DNA of 64,000 nucleotides, from assembly GCF_004363725.1 (NCBI RefSeq), contig NZ_SNZF01000001.1:62001-126000 (forward strand), in the 5' to 3' direction. The position numbers and the translations under genes are program-made. The notes under the pieces are model-generated. The model was not told where the DNA came from. It did not search any database and saw only the letters and a list, made by a program, of their open reading frames with translations. Each line of letters starts with the position of its first letter. The stretch's first letter is position 1. The stretch comes from Aquamicrobium defluvii. GTDB taxonomy: Bacteria; Pseudomonadota; Alphaproteobacteria; Rhizobiales; Rhizobiaceae. This document shows positions 36,924 through 47,300 of the stretch, piece after piece.

Positions 36924-37726
36924 GGCCTGCCTTCCAGCTTGTCGCGCAGCGCCACGATGTGGCCCACCACAATCAGCGCCGGCGAGACGATCTGCTCGCG
37001 TTCGGCTGCCGAAACCAGCGTGCCGAGCGTTGCGACCACGGTGCGCTCGTGCGTCAGCGTGGCGTTTTCGATGAGCGCGGCCGGCGTGTCGGGCGAAAGC
37101 CCGCCGGACAGCAGGTCGGCCACGGTCGCCGCCATGTGGGTAAGGCCCATATAGATGACGATGGGCTGGCCGGTGCGGGCAAGGGCCGCCCAGTCCGGCC
37201 GGTCATCCGAAACGGCTGCGAAACCGGTGGCGAGGATGATGGCGCCGTTGATGCCGCGCATTGTGGCGGGAATGCCTGCCGAGGTGAGCCCGCCGAAAGC
37301 GGAGGTGATGCCCGGCAGGACCCGCCAGGGAATGCCTGCTTCCGCCAGCGCGCGGGCTTCCTCGCCGCCGCGCCCGAACACATAGGGGTGACCGCCTTTC
37401 AGCCGCACCACCTTGCGGCCTTCCCGGCCGAGCTTCACCAGCAGCGTATTGATCTCCTCCTGCGGGATGGAGAGCCGCCCGCCACGCTTGCCGACATGGA
37501 ATTTCTCCGCCTGCGCGGCGACGGCGACGATCTCGGCCGACACCAGCGCGTCATGGACGAGGGCGTCGGCCTGCGCCAGTGCGCCCAGCACGTCGAGGGT
37601 CAGCAGGCGCGGGTCTCCGGGGCCGGCGCCCGCCAGCCAGACATGGCCGTTTTCCAGCACGCGTGGCTCGAAATCGAGGCGTGCCAGCGCGTCGGCAAGG
37701 GCGGCTTTTGGCGTGTCGAGGCTCAT
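36920..37726 (-). CDS. cobA: Uroporphyrinogen-III C-methyltransferase
   Basis: Transfers two methyl groups from S-adenosylmethionine to C2 and C7 of uroporphyrinogen III, giving precorrin-2, the entry step. The 268-residue protein has the SAM binding start [27 protein letters not shown], the family motif [27 protein letters not shown] and [11 protein letters not shown]. It is the single-domain SUMT (CobA) type, without the siroheme-synthase dehydrogenase part of CysG. ATG 37726 overlaps the cobM stop; the frame beyond it is not coding in this strand. Confidence 0.95.
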   Translation of the reverse strand: MSLDTPKAALADALARLDFEPRVLENGHVWLAGAGPGDPRLLTLDVLGALAQADALVHDALVSAEIVAVAAQAEKFHVGKRGGRLSIPQEEINTLLVKLGREGRKVVRLKGGHPYVFGRGGEEARALAEAGIPWRVLPGITSAFGGLTSAGIPATMRGINGAIILATGFAAVSDDRPDWAALARTGQPIVIYMGLTHMAATVADLLSGGLSPDTPAALIENATLTHERTVVATLGTLVSAAEREQIVSPALIVVGHIVALRDKLEGRP

Positions 37727-38487
37727 GCGCCCTCCCGGCCGCGGAAGCGGCGCTGATAAGCGGCATCGTAGAGCGCGCTCTCGGAAAAATCTCCGGCGGC
37801 CAGCGAGCGGCCGACGAAGACGATGGCCGAGCGCTCGATGGGGCTGGCGGCGAGTTCCCCCTCGATCGTCGCCAGCGTGGCCCTGACGATGCGCTCTTCC
37901 GGCCATGAGGCGCGGAACACGACTGCCACCGGGCAATCCGCCCCATAGAGCGGGGTCAGTTCCGCCACCACCTGTTCGATGGCGTGGATGGCGAGGTGGA
38001 TGGCGAGCGTCGAGCCGGTGCGGCCGAAGGCGGCCAGCGTTTCGCCGGGCGGCATCTTCGAGGCGCGCCCGGAAACACGGGTCAGCACAAGGCTTTGCGC
38101 CACTTCCGGGATGGTGAGTTCGCGGCCAAGAGCGGCGGCGGCGGCCGCGAAGGAGGGGACACCGGGGGTGAGCGTATAGGGAATGCTCGCGCGCTCCAGA
38201 CGGCGAACCTGCTCGGCCACCGCGCTCCACACCGAAAGGTCGCCCGAATGCAGCCGCGCCACATCCTGTCCGGCTGCGTGGGCGGCGCGATATTCCGCCT
38301 CGATCTCGTCCAGCGACATGGGGGCGGTGTCGACCAGCTTCGCTCCCGGCCCGCAATGCCCGAGCAGTTCGGGCGAAACGATGGAGCCGGCATAGAGGCA
38401 CACCGGGCAGGAGGCGAGCAGCCTTGCACCGCGCAGGGTGATGAGGTCGGCAGCGCCGGGGCCGGCGCCGATGAAATGGACGGTCAC
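37723..38487 (-). CDS. cobM: Precorrin-4 C11-methyltransferase
   Basis: Methylates C11 of precorrin-4 with S-adenosylmethionine to make precorrin-5. The 254-residue protein opens with [22 protein letters not shown] and shows [13 protein letters not shown], the [13 protein letters not shown] segment and [21 protein letters not shown], all typical of CobM/CbiF. It starts with GTG at 38487, overlapping the cobE stop as GTGA, and its own stop overlaps the cobA start, so translation is coupled on both sides. Confidence 0.95.
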   Translation of the reverse strand: MTVHFIGAGPGAADLITLRGARLLASCPVCLYAGSIVSPELLGHCGPGAKLVDTAPMSLDEIEAEYRAAHAAGQDVARLHSGDLSVWSAVAEQVRRLERASIPYTLTPGVPSFAAAAAALGRELTIPEVAQSLVLTRVSGRASKMPPGETLAAFGRTGSTLAIHLAIHAIEQVVAELTPLYGADCPVAVVFRASWPEERIVRATLATIEGELAASPIERSAIVFVGRSLAAGDFSESALYDAAYQRRFRGREGA

Positions 38488-38870
38488 GGCTCTTCTCCAT
38501 TGACTGCGATGGCGCAGGTCACCGGTCCATGCACGGAGCGGGGGCCGAGCAGCCGCGATTTCTGGCCGGCCGCGGCAAGCGCGGCCGTTTCCGAGACGGA
38601 GGGCGTGCCAGCCGCCGACAGCGATGCCGTCGAGCGGGTCAGGCTGCGCAGCGAGACCATCTGCATGGCGGGGCCGTCCACAAGAAAAACGGGAAGGCGC
38701 AACGCATTGCCGGCCTCGATGATCGCCTTTTCCTCCGATTTCATCCTGGCGGTGGCAAGGCCGGACAACGAATCGGGCGACAGGCCGTAGGGTTCGAGAG
38801 CGGATTCGACGGCTGCCACCACCTGCCCGCATGAGACGCCCTTGCGGCAACCTATTCCGGCGACGATCAT
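38484..38870 (-). CDS. cobE: CobE / CbiG C-terminal-like cobalamin biosynthesis protein
   Basis: A 128-residue protein corresponding to the C-terminal domain of Cbi[46 protein letters not shown] and a later [10 protein letters not shown] ... VTCAIA. CobE is required for aerobic cobalamin synthesis but its exact chemistry is not firmly settled. The ATG at 38870 overlaps the cobL stop as ATGA and is preferred over the in-frame ATG at 38888. Its stop overlaps the cobM start. Confidence 0.9.
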   Translation of the reverse strand: MIVAGIGCRKGVSCGQVVAAVESALEPYGLSPDSLSGLATARMKSEEKAIIEAGNALRLPVFLVDGPAMQMVSLRSLTRSTASLSAAGTPSVSETAALAAAGQKSRLLGPRSVHGPVTCAIAVNGEEP

Positions 38871-40093
38871 GGCTTTTCCCAGCTCCATTGTGTGATCGGC
38901 ATCGCCGGCTTCCAGCCGGTCATGCTGCCGACGGAGGCCGCGCGCGCCACGGAAATGCGTGTGAGCGTCCCGCCCAGCCCGTCATGACGGGCGATGAGCA
39001 GCGCCTCCATTTCGAGCGTGACGGCATTGGCGACGAGGCGCCCGCCGGGGTGCAGCGCCCGGATCGCCGCGTCGAGAACGTCCGGATCGGAGCCTCCGCC
39101 GCCGATGAAGATCGCATCCGGCGTTTCGAGATCGGCCAGTGCTGCGGGGGCTGTGCCTTGGACAATGGCAAGGCCGGGCACGCCGAAGGCGGCGGCGTTG
39201 CGGCCGATGCGGGCGGCGCGCTCGGGATTGGCCTCGATGGCGATGGCGTTCAGCGAGGGATGCGCCAGCATCCATTCGATGGCGATGGAGCCGGAGCCCG
39301 CGCCGATGTCCCACAGCAGTTTGCCGCGCCGGGGGCTGAGTGCCGAGAGCGTCAGCGCGCGCACCTCGCGCTTGGTGATCTGGCCGTCATGCTCGAACAG
39401 ATCGTCGGCGAGGCCATGCGCAAGCGGCAGGATGCGCGCTTGCGGTGTCGATTCAATCTCCAGCGCCAGAACATTGAGCGGATTGATGTTTTCGATGCTG
39501 AAGGAGGCGGCGAGAGTGCTGCGCATGCGTTCGCTCGCACCGCCAAGCGCTTCCAGAACGGTGATGCGTGTTGGCCCGAAGCCAATACCGGCAAGCAGCG
39601 CCGCAATCGCCGCTGGAGCGGCTTCGTCCGAAGTCAGCGCAAGGATGCGCGCGCCGGGATGCAGCAGCGGCCGGATAAGGTCGGTGGGGCGACCGTGCAG
39701 GGAGACGGTTTCGACGTCCTGCAAGGCCCAGCCCATGCGGGCAGTGGCAAGCGAGATGGAGGAAGGCGCGGGGATCGTGCGCATTTCCTCCGCCGGTATT
39801 TTCCGCGCCAGTGTGACGCCGACGCCGTGGAAGAACGGGTCACCCGAGGCCAGTACGCAGACCTTGCGGCCGGCAAGAGCCGTCACCGCGCTCATGGCCG
39901 CGTCGAACGGCACCGGCCACCGGCGCGCTTCTCCCGCAATCAACGGGCGGGCAAGTTCCAGATGCCGGGCCCCTCCAAACACAAATTGTGCGGCTGCAAT
40001 CGCCTGCTTGGCCTCGTCGCCGAGACCGGATATGCCGTCCTCACCAATGCCGACGATGGTGAGCCACGGGCGGGAAGGAGCCTCAGCCGACAT
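38867..40093 (-). CDS. cobL: Precorrin-6Y C5,15-methyltransferase (decarboxylating)
   Basis: Bifunctional enzyme that methylates C5 and C15 and decarboxylates the acetate on C12, forming precorrin-8X. It has 408 residues: an N-terminal CbiE-like methyltransferase (about 8-205, with [16 protein letters not shown] and [13 protein letters not shown]) and a C-terminal CbiT-like domain (about 235-408, with [14 protein letters not shown] and [16 protein letters not shown]). ATG 40093 has GAGGA five bases upstream, inside cobK on the other strand. The start codon shares the bases of CATG with the divergent cobK start. Confidence 0.95.
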   Translation of the reverse strand: MSAEAPSRPWLTIVGIGEDGISGLGDEAKQAIAAAQFVFGGARHLELARPLIAGEARRWPVPFDAAMSAVTALAGRKVCVLASGDPFFHGVGVTLARKIPAEEMRTIPAPSSISLATARMGWALQDVETVSLHGRPTDLIRPLLHPGARILALTSDEAAPAAIAALLAGIGFGPTRITVLEALGGASERMRSTLAASFSIENINPLNVLALEIESTPQARILPLAHGLADDLFEHDGQITKREVRALTLSALSPRRGKLLWDIGAGSGSIAIEWMLAHPSLNAIAIEANPERAARIGRNAAAFGVPGLAIVQGTAPAALADLETPDAIFIGGGGSDPDVLDAAIRALHPGGRLVANAVTLEMEALLIARHDGLGGTLTRISVARAASVGSMTGWKPAMPITQWSWEKP

Positions 40094-40853
40094 GCGCATC
40101 CTCATTCTGGGCGGAACGACGGAAGCGCGGCAGGCGGCGGAACGGCTCGCGACCGTTCCCGAACTCGATGTCACGCTTTCGCTGGCCGGTCGCACCGGAA
40201 ACCCGGTTCGCCAGCCGGTGCCGGTGCGCGTTGGCGGCTTCGGTGGCGCGAAGGGGCTGGCGCGTTATCTGTCGGAACAGCGGATCGATCTGCTGATCGA
40301 TGCCACGCATCCCTATGCGGCGCGCATTTCCGCCAATGCGGCTGAAGCGGCGCAGGAGGCGGGTGTCGCGATACTGGCGCTGCGTCGTCCGGGCTGGGAA
40401 CAGCGGGACAGCGACCGCTGGACGTTCGCGGACGATGTGGCGGGTGCGGTGCGGGTGCTCGGGTCCCGGCCGCGCCGCGTGTTTCTGAGCATCGGCCGGC
40501 AGGAGGCGGGTGCCTTCGCGGCTGCCCCGCAGCACTTCTACCTCGTCCGCAGCGTCGATCCGGTCGAGCCGCCGCTGGCGGTTCCCGATGCACTCTACAT
40601 TCTGGCGCGTGGACCGTTCGCGGAGGAGGCGGAGCGCGAATTGCTGGCCGCCCATCGCATCGATGCCATCGTCTCCAAGGATAGCGGCGGGGCGGCCAGC
40701 CATGGCAAGATCGCGGCGGCAAGGGCGCTCGGCATCGAGGTGATCATGATCCGCCGGCCGGAACTGCCGCAGGTGCCGGCTGCGTCGACCGTCGAGGGGC
40801 TGGTCGAAATGGCGGTGGCTCATTTCGGCCTCGTCGCGGCGCGCGGCGTGTAG
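40092..40853 (+). CDS. cobK: Precorrin-6A reductase
   Basis: Reduces precorrin-6A to precorrin-6B with NADPH. It has 253 residues, starting [20 protein letters not shown] with a Rossmann-like glycine stretch, LIDATHPYAARISANA and IVSKDSGGAASHGKIAAARALGIEVIMI, all typical of CobK/CbiJ. It is the only cob gene here on the plus strand: divergent from cobL, whose start codon overlaps its own, and convergent with cobJ, overlapping it by 34 bases. Upstream GGAAGGAG lies inside the cobL coding sequence. Confidence 0.95.
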   Translation: MRILILGGTTEARQAAERLATVPELDVTLSLAGRTGNPVRQPVPVRVGGFGGAKGLARYLSEQRIDLLIDATHPYAARISANAAEAAQEAGVAILALRRPGWEQRDSDRWTFADDVAGAVRVLGSRPRRVFLSIGRQEAGAFAAAPQHFYLVRSVDPVEPPLAVPDALYILARGPFAEEAERELLAAHRIDAIVSKDSGGAASHGKIAAARALGIEVIMIRRPELPQVPAASTVEGLVEMAVAHFGLVAARGV

Positions 40854-41581
40854 ACCAGCGCCGGCTTTTCGCCGCGCCTGATGATGCGCGTCTCGGTGGA
40901 GCCGACGATGATGCAGGTGGCCATGTCGGCCATCTCCGGCTTGGCATCCGCCAGCAGGCAGACCTCCATGCGCTCGTCCGGCCGGCCGGCGGCGCTGCCG
41001 AACACCACCGGCACGGTGCCGGGCAGGATGGCGGACAGCGCCTCGAAGGCGCGGCCGAGCTGCCAGGGGCGCGACTTGCTGATCGGGTTGTAGAGCGCGA
41101 CGACGAAACCCGCGCCGGCCGCCGCCAGCAGGCGCAGTTCGATCAGGTCCCATGGTTTCAGGTTGTCCGACAGCGATATGGCGCAGAAATCGTGGCCGAG
41201 GGGCGCGCCGATGCGCGCCGCCACCGCCAGCATGGCGGTGATGCCGGGCACGATCTCGATGTCGAGCGCCTTCCATGCCTCGGGACCGGACTCGATCGCC
41301 TCGCATACGGCCGCGGCCATGGCGAATACGCCGGGATCGCCGCCGGACACCACGGCGACGCTGTGGCCTTCGACGGCCTTTGCCAGGGCCTCCTTCGCCC
41401 GCGCCAGTTCCTCGCGATTGTCGGAGGAGATGCGGGTCTGGTCGTGCCGCAGTTCGAGCCGGTCGACATAGGGCTTGTAGCCGTAGAAGAAGGCCGCCTG
41501 CTCGACCGCCCGGCTGGCCTCCGGCGTTACCTGCGCTTCATTGCCGGGGCCGAGCCCGATGATGGCGAGGCGGCCGGTCAT
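40820..41581 (-). CDS. cobJ: Precorrin-3B C17-methyltransferase
   Basis: Methylates C17 of precorrin-3B and contracts the ring to precorrin-4. It is 253 residues long, with LAIIGLGPGNEAQVTPEA at the start, FFYGYKPYVDRL, VVSGGDPGVFAMAAAV, VPGITAMLAVAARIGAPLGHDFCAISLSDNLKPW and FVVALYNPISKSRP, matching CobJ/CbiH. Its 3' end overlaps the convergent cobK by 34 bases and its start overlaps the cobI stop by 4. Because cobL lies downstream on the same strand, read-through would run antisense across cobK. Confidence 0.95.
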   Translation of the reverse strand: MTGRLAIIGLGPGNEAQVTPEASRAVEQAAFFYGYKPYVDRLELRHDQTRISSDNREELARAKEALAKAVEGHSVAVVSGGDPGVFAMAAAVCEAIESGPEAWKALDIEIVPGITAMLAVAARIGAPLGHDFCAISLSDNLKPWDLIELRLLAAAGAGFVVALYNPISKSRPWQLGRAFEALSAILPGTVPVVFGSAAGRPDERMEVCLLADAKPEMADMATCIIVGSTETRIIRRGEKPALVYTPRAATRPK

Positions 41582-42345
41582 ACCACCACTCCCGAAGCGC
41601 GCTCGCCCGGCCGGTTTTCCCAGCCGGCGACGAGGATGATGCTGAAATAGGGAGCGTCATCGTCAGGCTTTTCGGCAAGGCGCATGGACGCGCCATTGGC
41701 CATGGTGCCGCGCTCGACATAGATCGCCTTTTCGAGCCGGTTCGAGGCGGCCAGCGCGCGCCTGATCTTGGGCAGGTTGCGGCCGACCTTCATGATGACG
41801 GCGGCGTCGGTATCCGCAAGGCGGCGCGCAAGCTCGGCCTCGCCCATGGTGCCGGGCAGAACGGTCAGCACGTCGTCGCCCTGCACGATGGGCTCGCCGG
41901 TGGCCGACCAGCAGCCCGACATGGCGGTGACGCCGGGGATGACCTCTGTCGGAAAACGGTGGGCGAGGCGCACATGCAGATGCATGTAGGAGCCGTAGAA
42001 CAGCGGATCGCCCTCCGACAGCACGGCGACGGTGCGGCCGGCTGCAAGGTGTTCGGCCACCTGTGCCGCCGATTCCTCGTAGAAGGCGAGGATCTGCGCC
42101 TTGTAGTCGGCGTGATCCTTGTCGATCTCGATGGTGACCGGATAGTGCAGCGGCAGTTCCGCCGTGCCGGGCCTGATATGGCCCTCGACGATGGCGCGCG
42201 CATTGCCGTTGGAACGGCGCTTGGCGAAATGGGCCACGACATCGGCCTCAGCCAGCGCGCGCACCGCCTTCAGCGTCAGCAATTCTGGGTCGCCGGGGCC
42301 GGTGCCGACGCCGATCAGGCGGCCGGTGGTTGCTTGCGTGCTCAC
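41578..42345 (-). CDS. cobI: Precorrin-2 C20-methyltransferase
   Basis: Methylates C20 of precorrin-2 to precorrin-3A. The 255-residue protein shows GRLIGVGTGPGDPELLTLKA at the start, FAKRRSNGNARAI, AVLSEGDPLFYGSYMHLH, VIPGVTAMSGCWSATG and AVIMKVGRNL, all diagnostic of CobI/CbiL. It begins with GTG at 42345, overlapping the cobH stop as GTGA. Confidence 0.95.
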   Translation of the reverse strand: MSTQATTGRLIGVGTGPGDPELLTLKAVRALAEADVVAHFAKRRSNGNARAIVEGHIRPGTAELPLHYPVTIEIDKDHADYKAQILAFYEESAAQVAEHLAAGRTVAVLSEGDPLFYGSYMHLHVRLAHRFPTEVIPGVTAMSGCWSATGEPIVQGDDVLTVLPGTMGEAELARRLADTDAAVIMKVGRNLPKIRRALAASNRLEKAIYVERGTMANGASMRLAEKPDDDAPYFSIILVAGWENRPGERASGVVV

Positions 42346-42974
42346 AGGCCCGGCCTCGCCAGCGCATTAAGGGCGGCGGCGGTCATGGCGCTGCCGCCCA
42401 GCCGGCCGCGCACGATGGCGAAGGGTACGCCATAAGAATTTTCGGCCAGGGCATCCTTGGATTCGGCCGCGCCGACGAAGCCGACTGGCATGCCGATGAT
42501 GGCGGCCGGTTTCGGCGCGCCGTCGCGCAGTTTCTCCAGCAGGTAGAAGAGGGCGGTCGGCGCATTGCCGATGGCGACGACCGCGCCTTCCATGCGTTCG
42601 CCCCACAGGTCGAGCGCGGCGGCGGAGCGGGTGTTGCCGATGGCATGAGCGATTTCCGCCGTGCGCGGGTCGCGCAGCGTGCAGATCACCTCGTTGTCGG
42701 CGGGCAGGCGGGCGCGGGTGACGCCGCGCGCCACCATCTCGGCATCGCAGAAGATGGGTGCGCCAGCTTGCAGGGCCGCGCGCGCCGCCTCCACGAAGCC
42801 GGGGCCGAAGACAAAATGCCTTGCCGTTTCGACATCGCCGCAGGCATGGATCATGCGGATGGCGATCTCGGCTTCCGGCGGCGAAAGGCGCGACAGGTCC
42901 GCCTCGGCGCGGATGATGGCGAAGGAGCGCTCATAGATGGCGTTGCCGTCGCGTATGTAATCGTAGGCGGTCAT
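42342..42974 (-). CDS. cobH: Precorrin-8X methylmutase
   Basis: Moves the C11 methyl group to C12, turning precorrin-8X into hydrogenobyrinate. The 210-residue protein has YIRDGNAIYERSFAIIRAEADL at the start and VIRMIHACGD-type text (read IAIRMIHACGDVETA, about 39-53) with the catalytic His, followed by FCDAEMVARGVTRARL and PAAIIGMPVGFVGAAESKDAL. It overlaps cobG and cobI by 4 bases each. Confidence 0.95.
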   Translation of the reverse strand: MTAYDYIRDGNAIYERSFAIIRAEADLSRLSPPEAEIAIRMIHACGDVETARHFVFGPGFVEAARAALQAGAPIFCDAEMVARGVTRARLPADNEVICTLRDPRTAEIAHAIGNTRSAAALDLWGERMEGAVVAIGNAPTALFYLLEKLRDGAPKPAAIIGMPVGFVGAAESKDALAENSYGVPFAIVRGRLGGSAMTAAALNALARPGL

Positions 42975-44317
42975 TCTCGTCCCTGCATGAAGGCGGTGGT
43001 CACGGCAGCAGCGCCCAGCCGGGCGAGGCAGGCGGCGACGGTTTCGTCAGGATGGCGCATGTGTTGCACCAGTGAAGCGACGCGGGCGATGCCGGCTTGC
43101 GCGTCAGCGACAACATGCGCTTCGGCGGCTGGAGCCCGAGCGGTTGCGTCCAGCGCGATTCCCGCGCCGCCGTCATGGTCATCAAGGTCATGGCCGGCGA
43201 GGGTGAGGGCGGTTGGAGCGGGATGCGCACAGCCCTTTGCGCAGCCCGAAACGTGGAGCGTGAAGGAGCCGTCGAGCAAATCCGCATGGCGGGCGGCGAT
43301 GCGTTCGGCCAAGGCCCGCGTGGCGATCCTGCCCGAACCGCAGGCGGGAGCGCCGGGGCAGGCGGCAATCGACAGGCGCGGATCGGCAGCGTCGGTGATG
43401 AAGCCTAGAGAGGCGGCGGCATCGCGCAGGGTGTCGCAGGCATCACCGTTCATGCCGGGAAACAGCAGCGCACGGGATGGGGCGGGACGGATTTCCGTTA
43501 CGCCGAGCGCAATGGCGCCTTGCGCAAGTGCGGCGATGTTTTCGGCGGGCATCGAGCCGAAAGGCAGGGCGATGCCGAGTGCCAGCGTGCCATCTGCCAG
43601 CGGGAACATGGTAATGGAAGCAGCTGTCGACGGGGCCTGAGGATTGCTCCTCTCTGGCCTTGCGGAGAGGGGTATTGCCGCAATGATCCTGTGCGGATCG
43701 GCCAGATCGCGCGCCCTTGCCTCGCGGCCCAAAGTGGCGACGGCTTCGAGGATGGCGATGGCTGCGATGCAGGCTTGCGCGTCGTTGACTATGCCTATCC
43801 GGCGGGCACTGGCAGCCGTGCCGCCTGTCGAAAGCAACCATCCCGAGGATGAAGCGACAAGCCGCACATCGGCCAGCACGGCGTCCATCGGCAGGCGGCC
43901 GCCGCCATCCACCACCACGGAAACCTTGGGGCCGAGCCGTGCGGCAAGGCCGGCCTTTTCGATGGCGTTCCGGATTTCACTTGCCAGCGGTCGCGGGTCG
44001 GCGATTTCCCCGGCGTCGATGCCGGCCAGCGGGCCGGTCTCGACCGGCACGCCGGTGCGCACGTCAATCTCCAGCGCATCGACCTCGCGGGCGAGCGCTT
44101 GCGCAGAAGATGGCGTGAGACCTCGAATCTGGATCGAGCCGCGCGCCGTCACGTCGATGATGCCATTGCCATGGCGCAGGGCCGATTCGCAGAGTCCGAT
44201 CAACGCCCTGGGCGGCAAACCTCCAGCAATGGTGTGGAGACGGGCGAGCAGGCCGTCGCCGGTCTGCATCGGTGCGGAAAGGGCGGGACAGGCGCCGCGT
44301 CTGGCGAAGGCGTTCAT
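42971..44317 (-). CDS. cobG: Precorrin-3B synthase (aerobic, Fe-S)
   Basis: Oxygen-dependent enzyme that converts precorrin-3A to precorrin-3B; its presence marks the aerobic route. The protein has 448 residues and the fold of nitrite/sulfite reductases. The Fe4S4-binding cysteines are visible in SIAACPGAPACGSG (two Cys) and VSGCAKGCAHP (two Cys) in the C-terminal half. The N-terminal half has the PMQTGDGLLARL and ITARGSIQIRGL-like segments (DVTARGSIQIRGL here). ATG 44317 overlaps the cobN stop as ATGA; the open frame extends to 44389 without support. Confidence 0.93.
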   Translation of the reverse strand: MNAFARRGACPALSAPMQTGDGLLARLHTIAGGLPPRALIGLCESALRHGNGIIDVTARGSIQIRGLTPSSAQALAREVDALEIDVRTGVPVETGPLAGIDAGEIADPRPLASEIRNAIEKAGLAARLGPKVSVVVDGGGRLPMDAVLADVRLVASSSGWLLSTGGTAASARRIGIVNDAQACIAAIAILEAVATLGREARARDLADPHRIIAAIPLSARPERSNPQAPSTAASITMFPLADGTLALGIALPFGSMPAENIAALAQGAIALGVTEIRPAPSRALLFPGMNGDACDTLRDAAASLGFITDAADPRLSIAACPGAPACGSGRIATRALAERIAARHADLLDGSFTLHVSGCAKGCAHPAPTALTLAGHDLDDHDGGAGIALDATARAPAAEAHVVADAQAGIARVASLVQHMRHPDETVAACLARLGAAAVTTAFMQGRE

Positions 44318-47300
44318 GCCGCCGCCTGCCTTGCCTCGGCGATCAGCGCGGCGAGGTCGTCGTCTATCGCGTTGCGAAGCGGGTGCCACAGGCCGCGCCG
44401 GCGGGCGGCGAGGAAGCGCTCGGCGATGAGCGCTGCGGCTTCCCGGTTTTCGCGCAGCAGGAAGGCGCGCACCTCATTATCTCCCAGATAGGCGTCGTGG
44501 ACGGCCTCGATCAGCGCGCCCGGAATGGCGTGCGTGGTTTCGGCGAAACCGACCAGCCGGTCCACGGTTTCGGCGAATTCGGAAGCACCGCGCGGGCCGT
44601 GGCGCATCTGGCCGGCGATGAAGCGCGGGTTGACGGCACGGGCGCGCACCACGCGGGAAACGGCTTCCGACACCGAACGCGGCTTCGGCCTTGCCGGGTC
44701 GGTGGTGTCGAGCACGATGACGTCGGCGTTGCGGCCAAGCGCTGCAAGCGCGGCGGAAAAACCGCCGATGAAGGCGACATCGGCGGAGCCTTCGAGAATG
44801 TCGCGGCCGGAGTCGTCGCCGGTGTGGACCAGCAGATCGGCCTCCGACAGCCGGTCGGCGAACGCGCCGGGTGCGGCCACGCCTTCGCCCTCCGCGCCGC
44901 CATAGGCGTGCGAGGCGCTGTCCAGATAGGCGCGGCCGATCTCCTCGCGGCTTTCCCAGTCGCCGCTGGCAAGCAGGCTTTCGATGCCCGCGCCGTATGT
45001 GCCGGGCGAGGAGCCGAAGATGCGCGGGCCGACGCGGCCTTCCGCGCGGGCAAGAGCGGCCAGCGGGTTTTCATCGTCGGTCTCGTCACGGACCGCAACC
45101 GCGCGCGCGGCGGCGTCGATCAGCGCGATCTGGGTCGGGAACATGTCGCGGAACAGGCCGGAAATGTGCCAGGTGACATCGACGCGCGGACGGCCGAGCA
45201 CGGCCGGCGGCAGCACCTCGATGCCGGTCACACGGCCGGTGGCGGCGTCCCATTGCGGGCGGCAGCCCATCAGCGCCAGCCCCTGCGCGATTTCCTCGCC
45301 GCCGGTGCGCAGCGAGGCCGAACCCCACAGGTCGATGACCAGCGAACGCGGCCAATCACCATGAGTCTGGACATAGGTCGTCACCACCTCGCCAGCCGCC
45401 GCCTTGCCGAGATCGAAGGCGGTGGGCGTGGGCATGGTGCGCGGATCGGCGGTGAACAGGTTGCGGCCGGTCGGCAACACGTCTGTGCGGCCGCGCGCCG
45501 GTGCGCCGGACGGGCCGGCCGTAACGTGGCGGCCATCGAGTGCGGCGAGAAGCGCGGATTTTTCCGCTTCGGCGCTTTGCAGGCGCAGCGGATCGTTTTC
45601 GTCGGCCTGAGCGCGGCCATAGATATGCAGGCCGTCCTTGATGGCGAAATCCTTGAGGTCGCAAAGCCAGGCATCGATGCGGCGCAGTGCCTCGTCGGGC
45701 GCGTCGGTGCCGGTCACGCCGGCCTCGACGGCAAGCCCGGTCTCGCCGGCCGTCTCGACAATCAGCTTCGCCAGCCGGTCGCGGCGGCGGCGATCGAGGC
45801 CGTCGGCCTGCGCATATTCATCCACCAGCCGTTCGAGTTTCTGTTGGTGTTCATCCAGTTCTGCGCTGACCAGCGGCGGGGGCAGATGGCCGAGCGTGAC
45901 GGCCGAAATGCGCCGCTTGGCCTGCGCCGCCTCGCCGGGGTTGGAGACGATGAACGGATAGACGACCGGCAGCGGCCCGGTGACGATCTCGGGGAAACAG
46001 GCTTCGCTGAGCGCAACGGTCTTGCCCGGCAGCCATTCCAGCGTTCCGTGCGCGCCGACATGGACGATGGCATGCGCGCCCAGCGCCTTCTGCATCCACA
46101 GGCCGAAGGCGACCAGTTCATGGCGCGGGGGCAGGGTGGGGTCGTGGTAGTCGGCGCGGCGGTCCTCGGAGCGACCGCGATCCGGGGCGAGGGCTACCGT
46201 GACGTTGCCGAAACTGGCGGCGCGGAACGTGAAGCGGGTTCCGGCAGGCTTGCCCCATGCGCCGAGGACGGCCTCGCGTGCCGCGGCGGGGAGTTCGCTG
46301 AAGAGGGCAATATAGTCGTCAGCGGCAAGGCCGTGGGTGCCACGGTCGATCATATCGAGCAGGGCGCGCGGCGATTGCGGAATCCGGTCAACGACATAGC
46401 CGGCGTCCTTCAGGTCTTGCAGCATGGCGAGCACGCTGTTGGGCACATCCAGGCCGACGGCATAGCCGGTACGGCCGGGCGCGCTCGGATAATCCGGAAT
46501 GAGGATGACGACGCGCCGTTCAGCCGGCGGCGTGGCGCGCAGGCGCAGGAAGGCGCAAAGCCGCCGGGCCACCTGCGCGACGCGGTCGGGCACCGGCTGG
46601 TTGATCTGGGCGCGCAGGCCAAGTGCGGCATCGGCCTCCGCTTCCGCCTTGAAGGAGATGGCACCTGCCATGATGCGCCCGTCGAGTTCCGGCAGAACGG
46701 CGTGCATGGCGAGGTCGGCGGGCGCAAGGCCGCGCTGGCCGCTTTCCCATGCCTCGCGTTTCGTCGTGGCCACGACCACCTGAAACACCGGAATGCCGGT
46801 GCGGTCGAACAGCGTTTCCGCGCCCGGTTCGGCACCGGAGGCAAAGGCCGTGGCGGTGACGATGGCCGCCGGTTGCAGGGCCGCGATTGCCTCCTCGACG
46901 AAAGCGAGCGAGGCCGCATCTTTCAGGCTGGAGACGAAGACAGGCACCGCCGCGATGCCGGTGCTGCACAGTTCAGCGGTCAGCGCGTCGATGGGGGCGA
47001 TGTCGTTCGCCAGCAGCATGGAACGGTAGAACAGCACCGGCACGACGGGTGCCCGACAGGATGCCGGCCGTTCGACCACGCCCGATCCGGGCTCATGGTA
47101 GCCGGCTCTCGGCACGGGCTCGGGTGCCGGCGCTTCGGCCACATGGCCGGCGAGCCTTGCCAGACGGCGCACCAGCGCCTGCATATTGGCCGGGCCGCCC
47201 TCGCGGAAATAACCGAGAAGCAGGGAAAGCTCGTCGCGGGGCAGGGTGGAAGCCTGCGCCAGCCGCTCGTCCTCGTCGCGGCATTCGCCGGGCAGCAGGG

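Noticed and set aside
40820..40853. The 34-base cobK/cobJ overlap as a sign that one gene end is wrong
   Set aside because: Both proteins have the expected length for their families (253 residues each), so a real convergent overlap is the simpler view.
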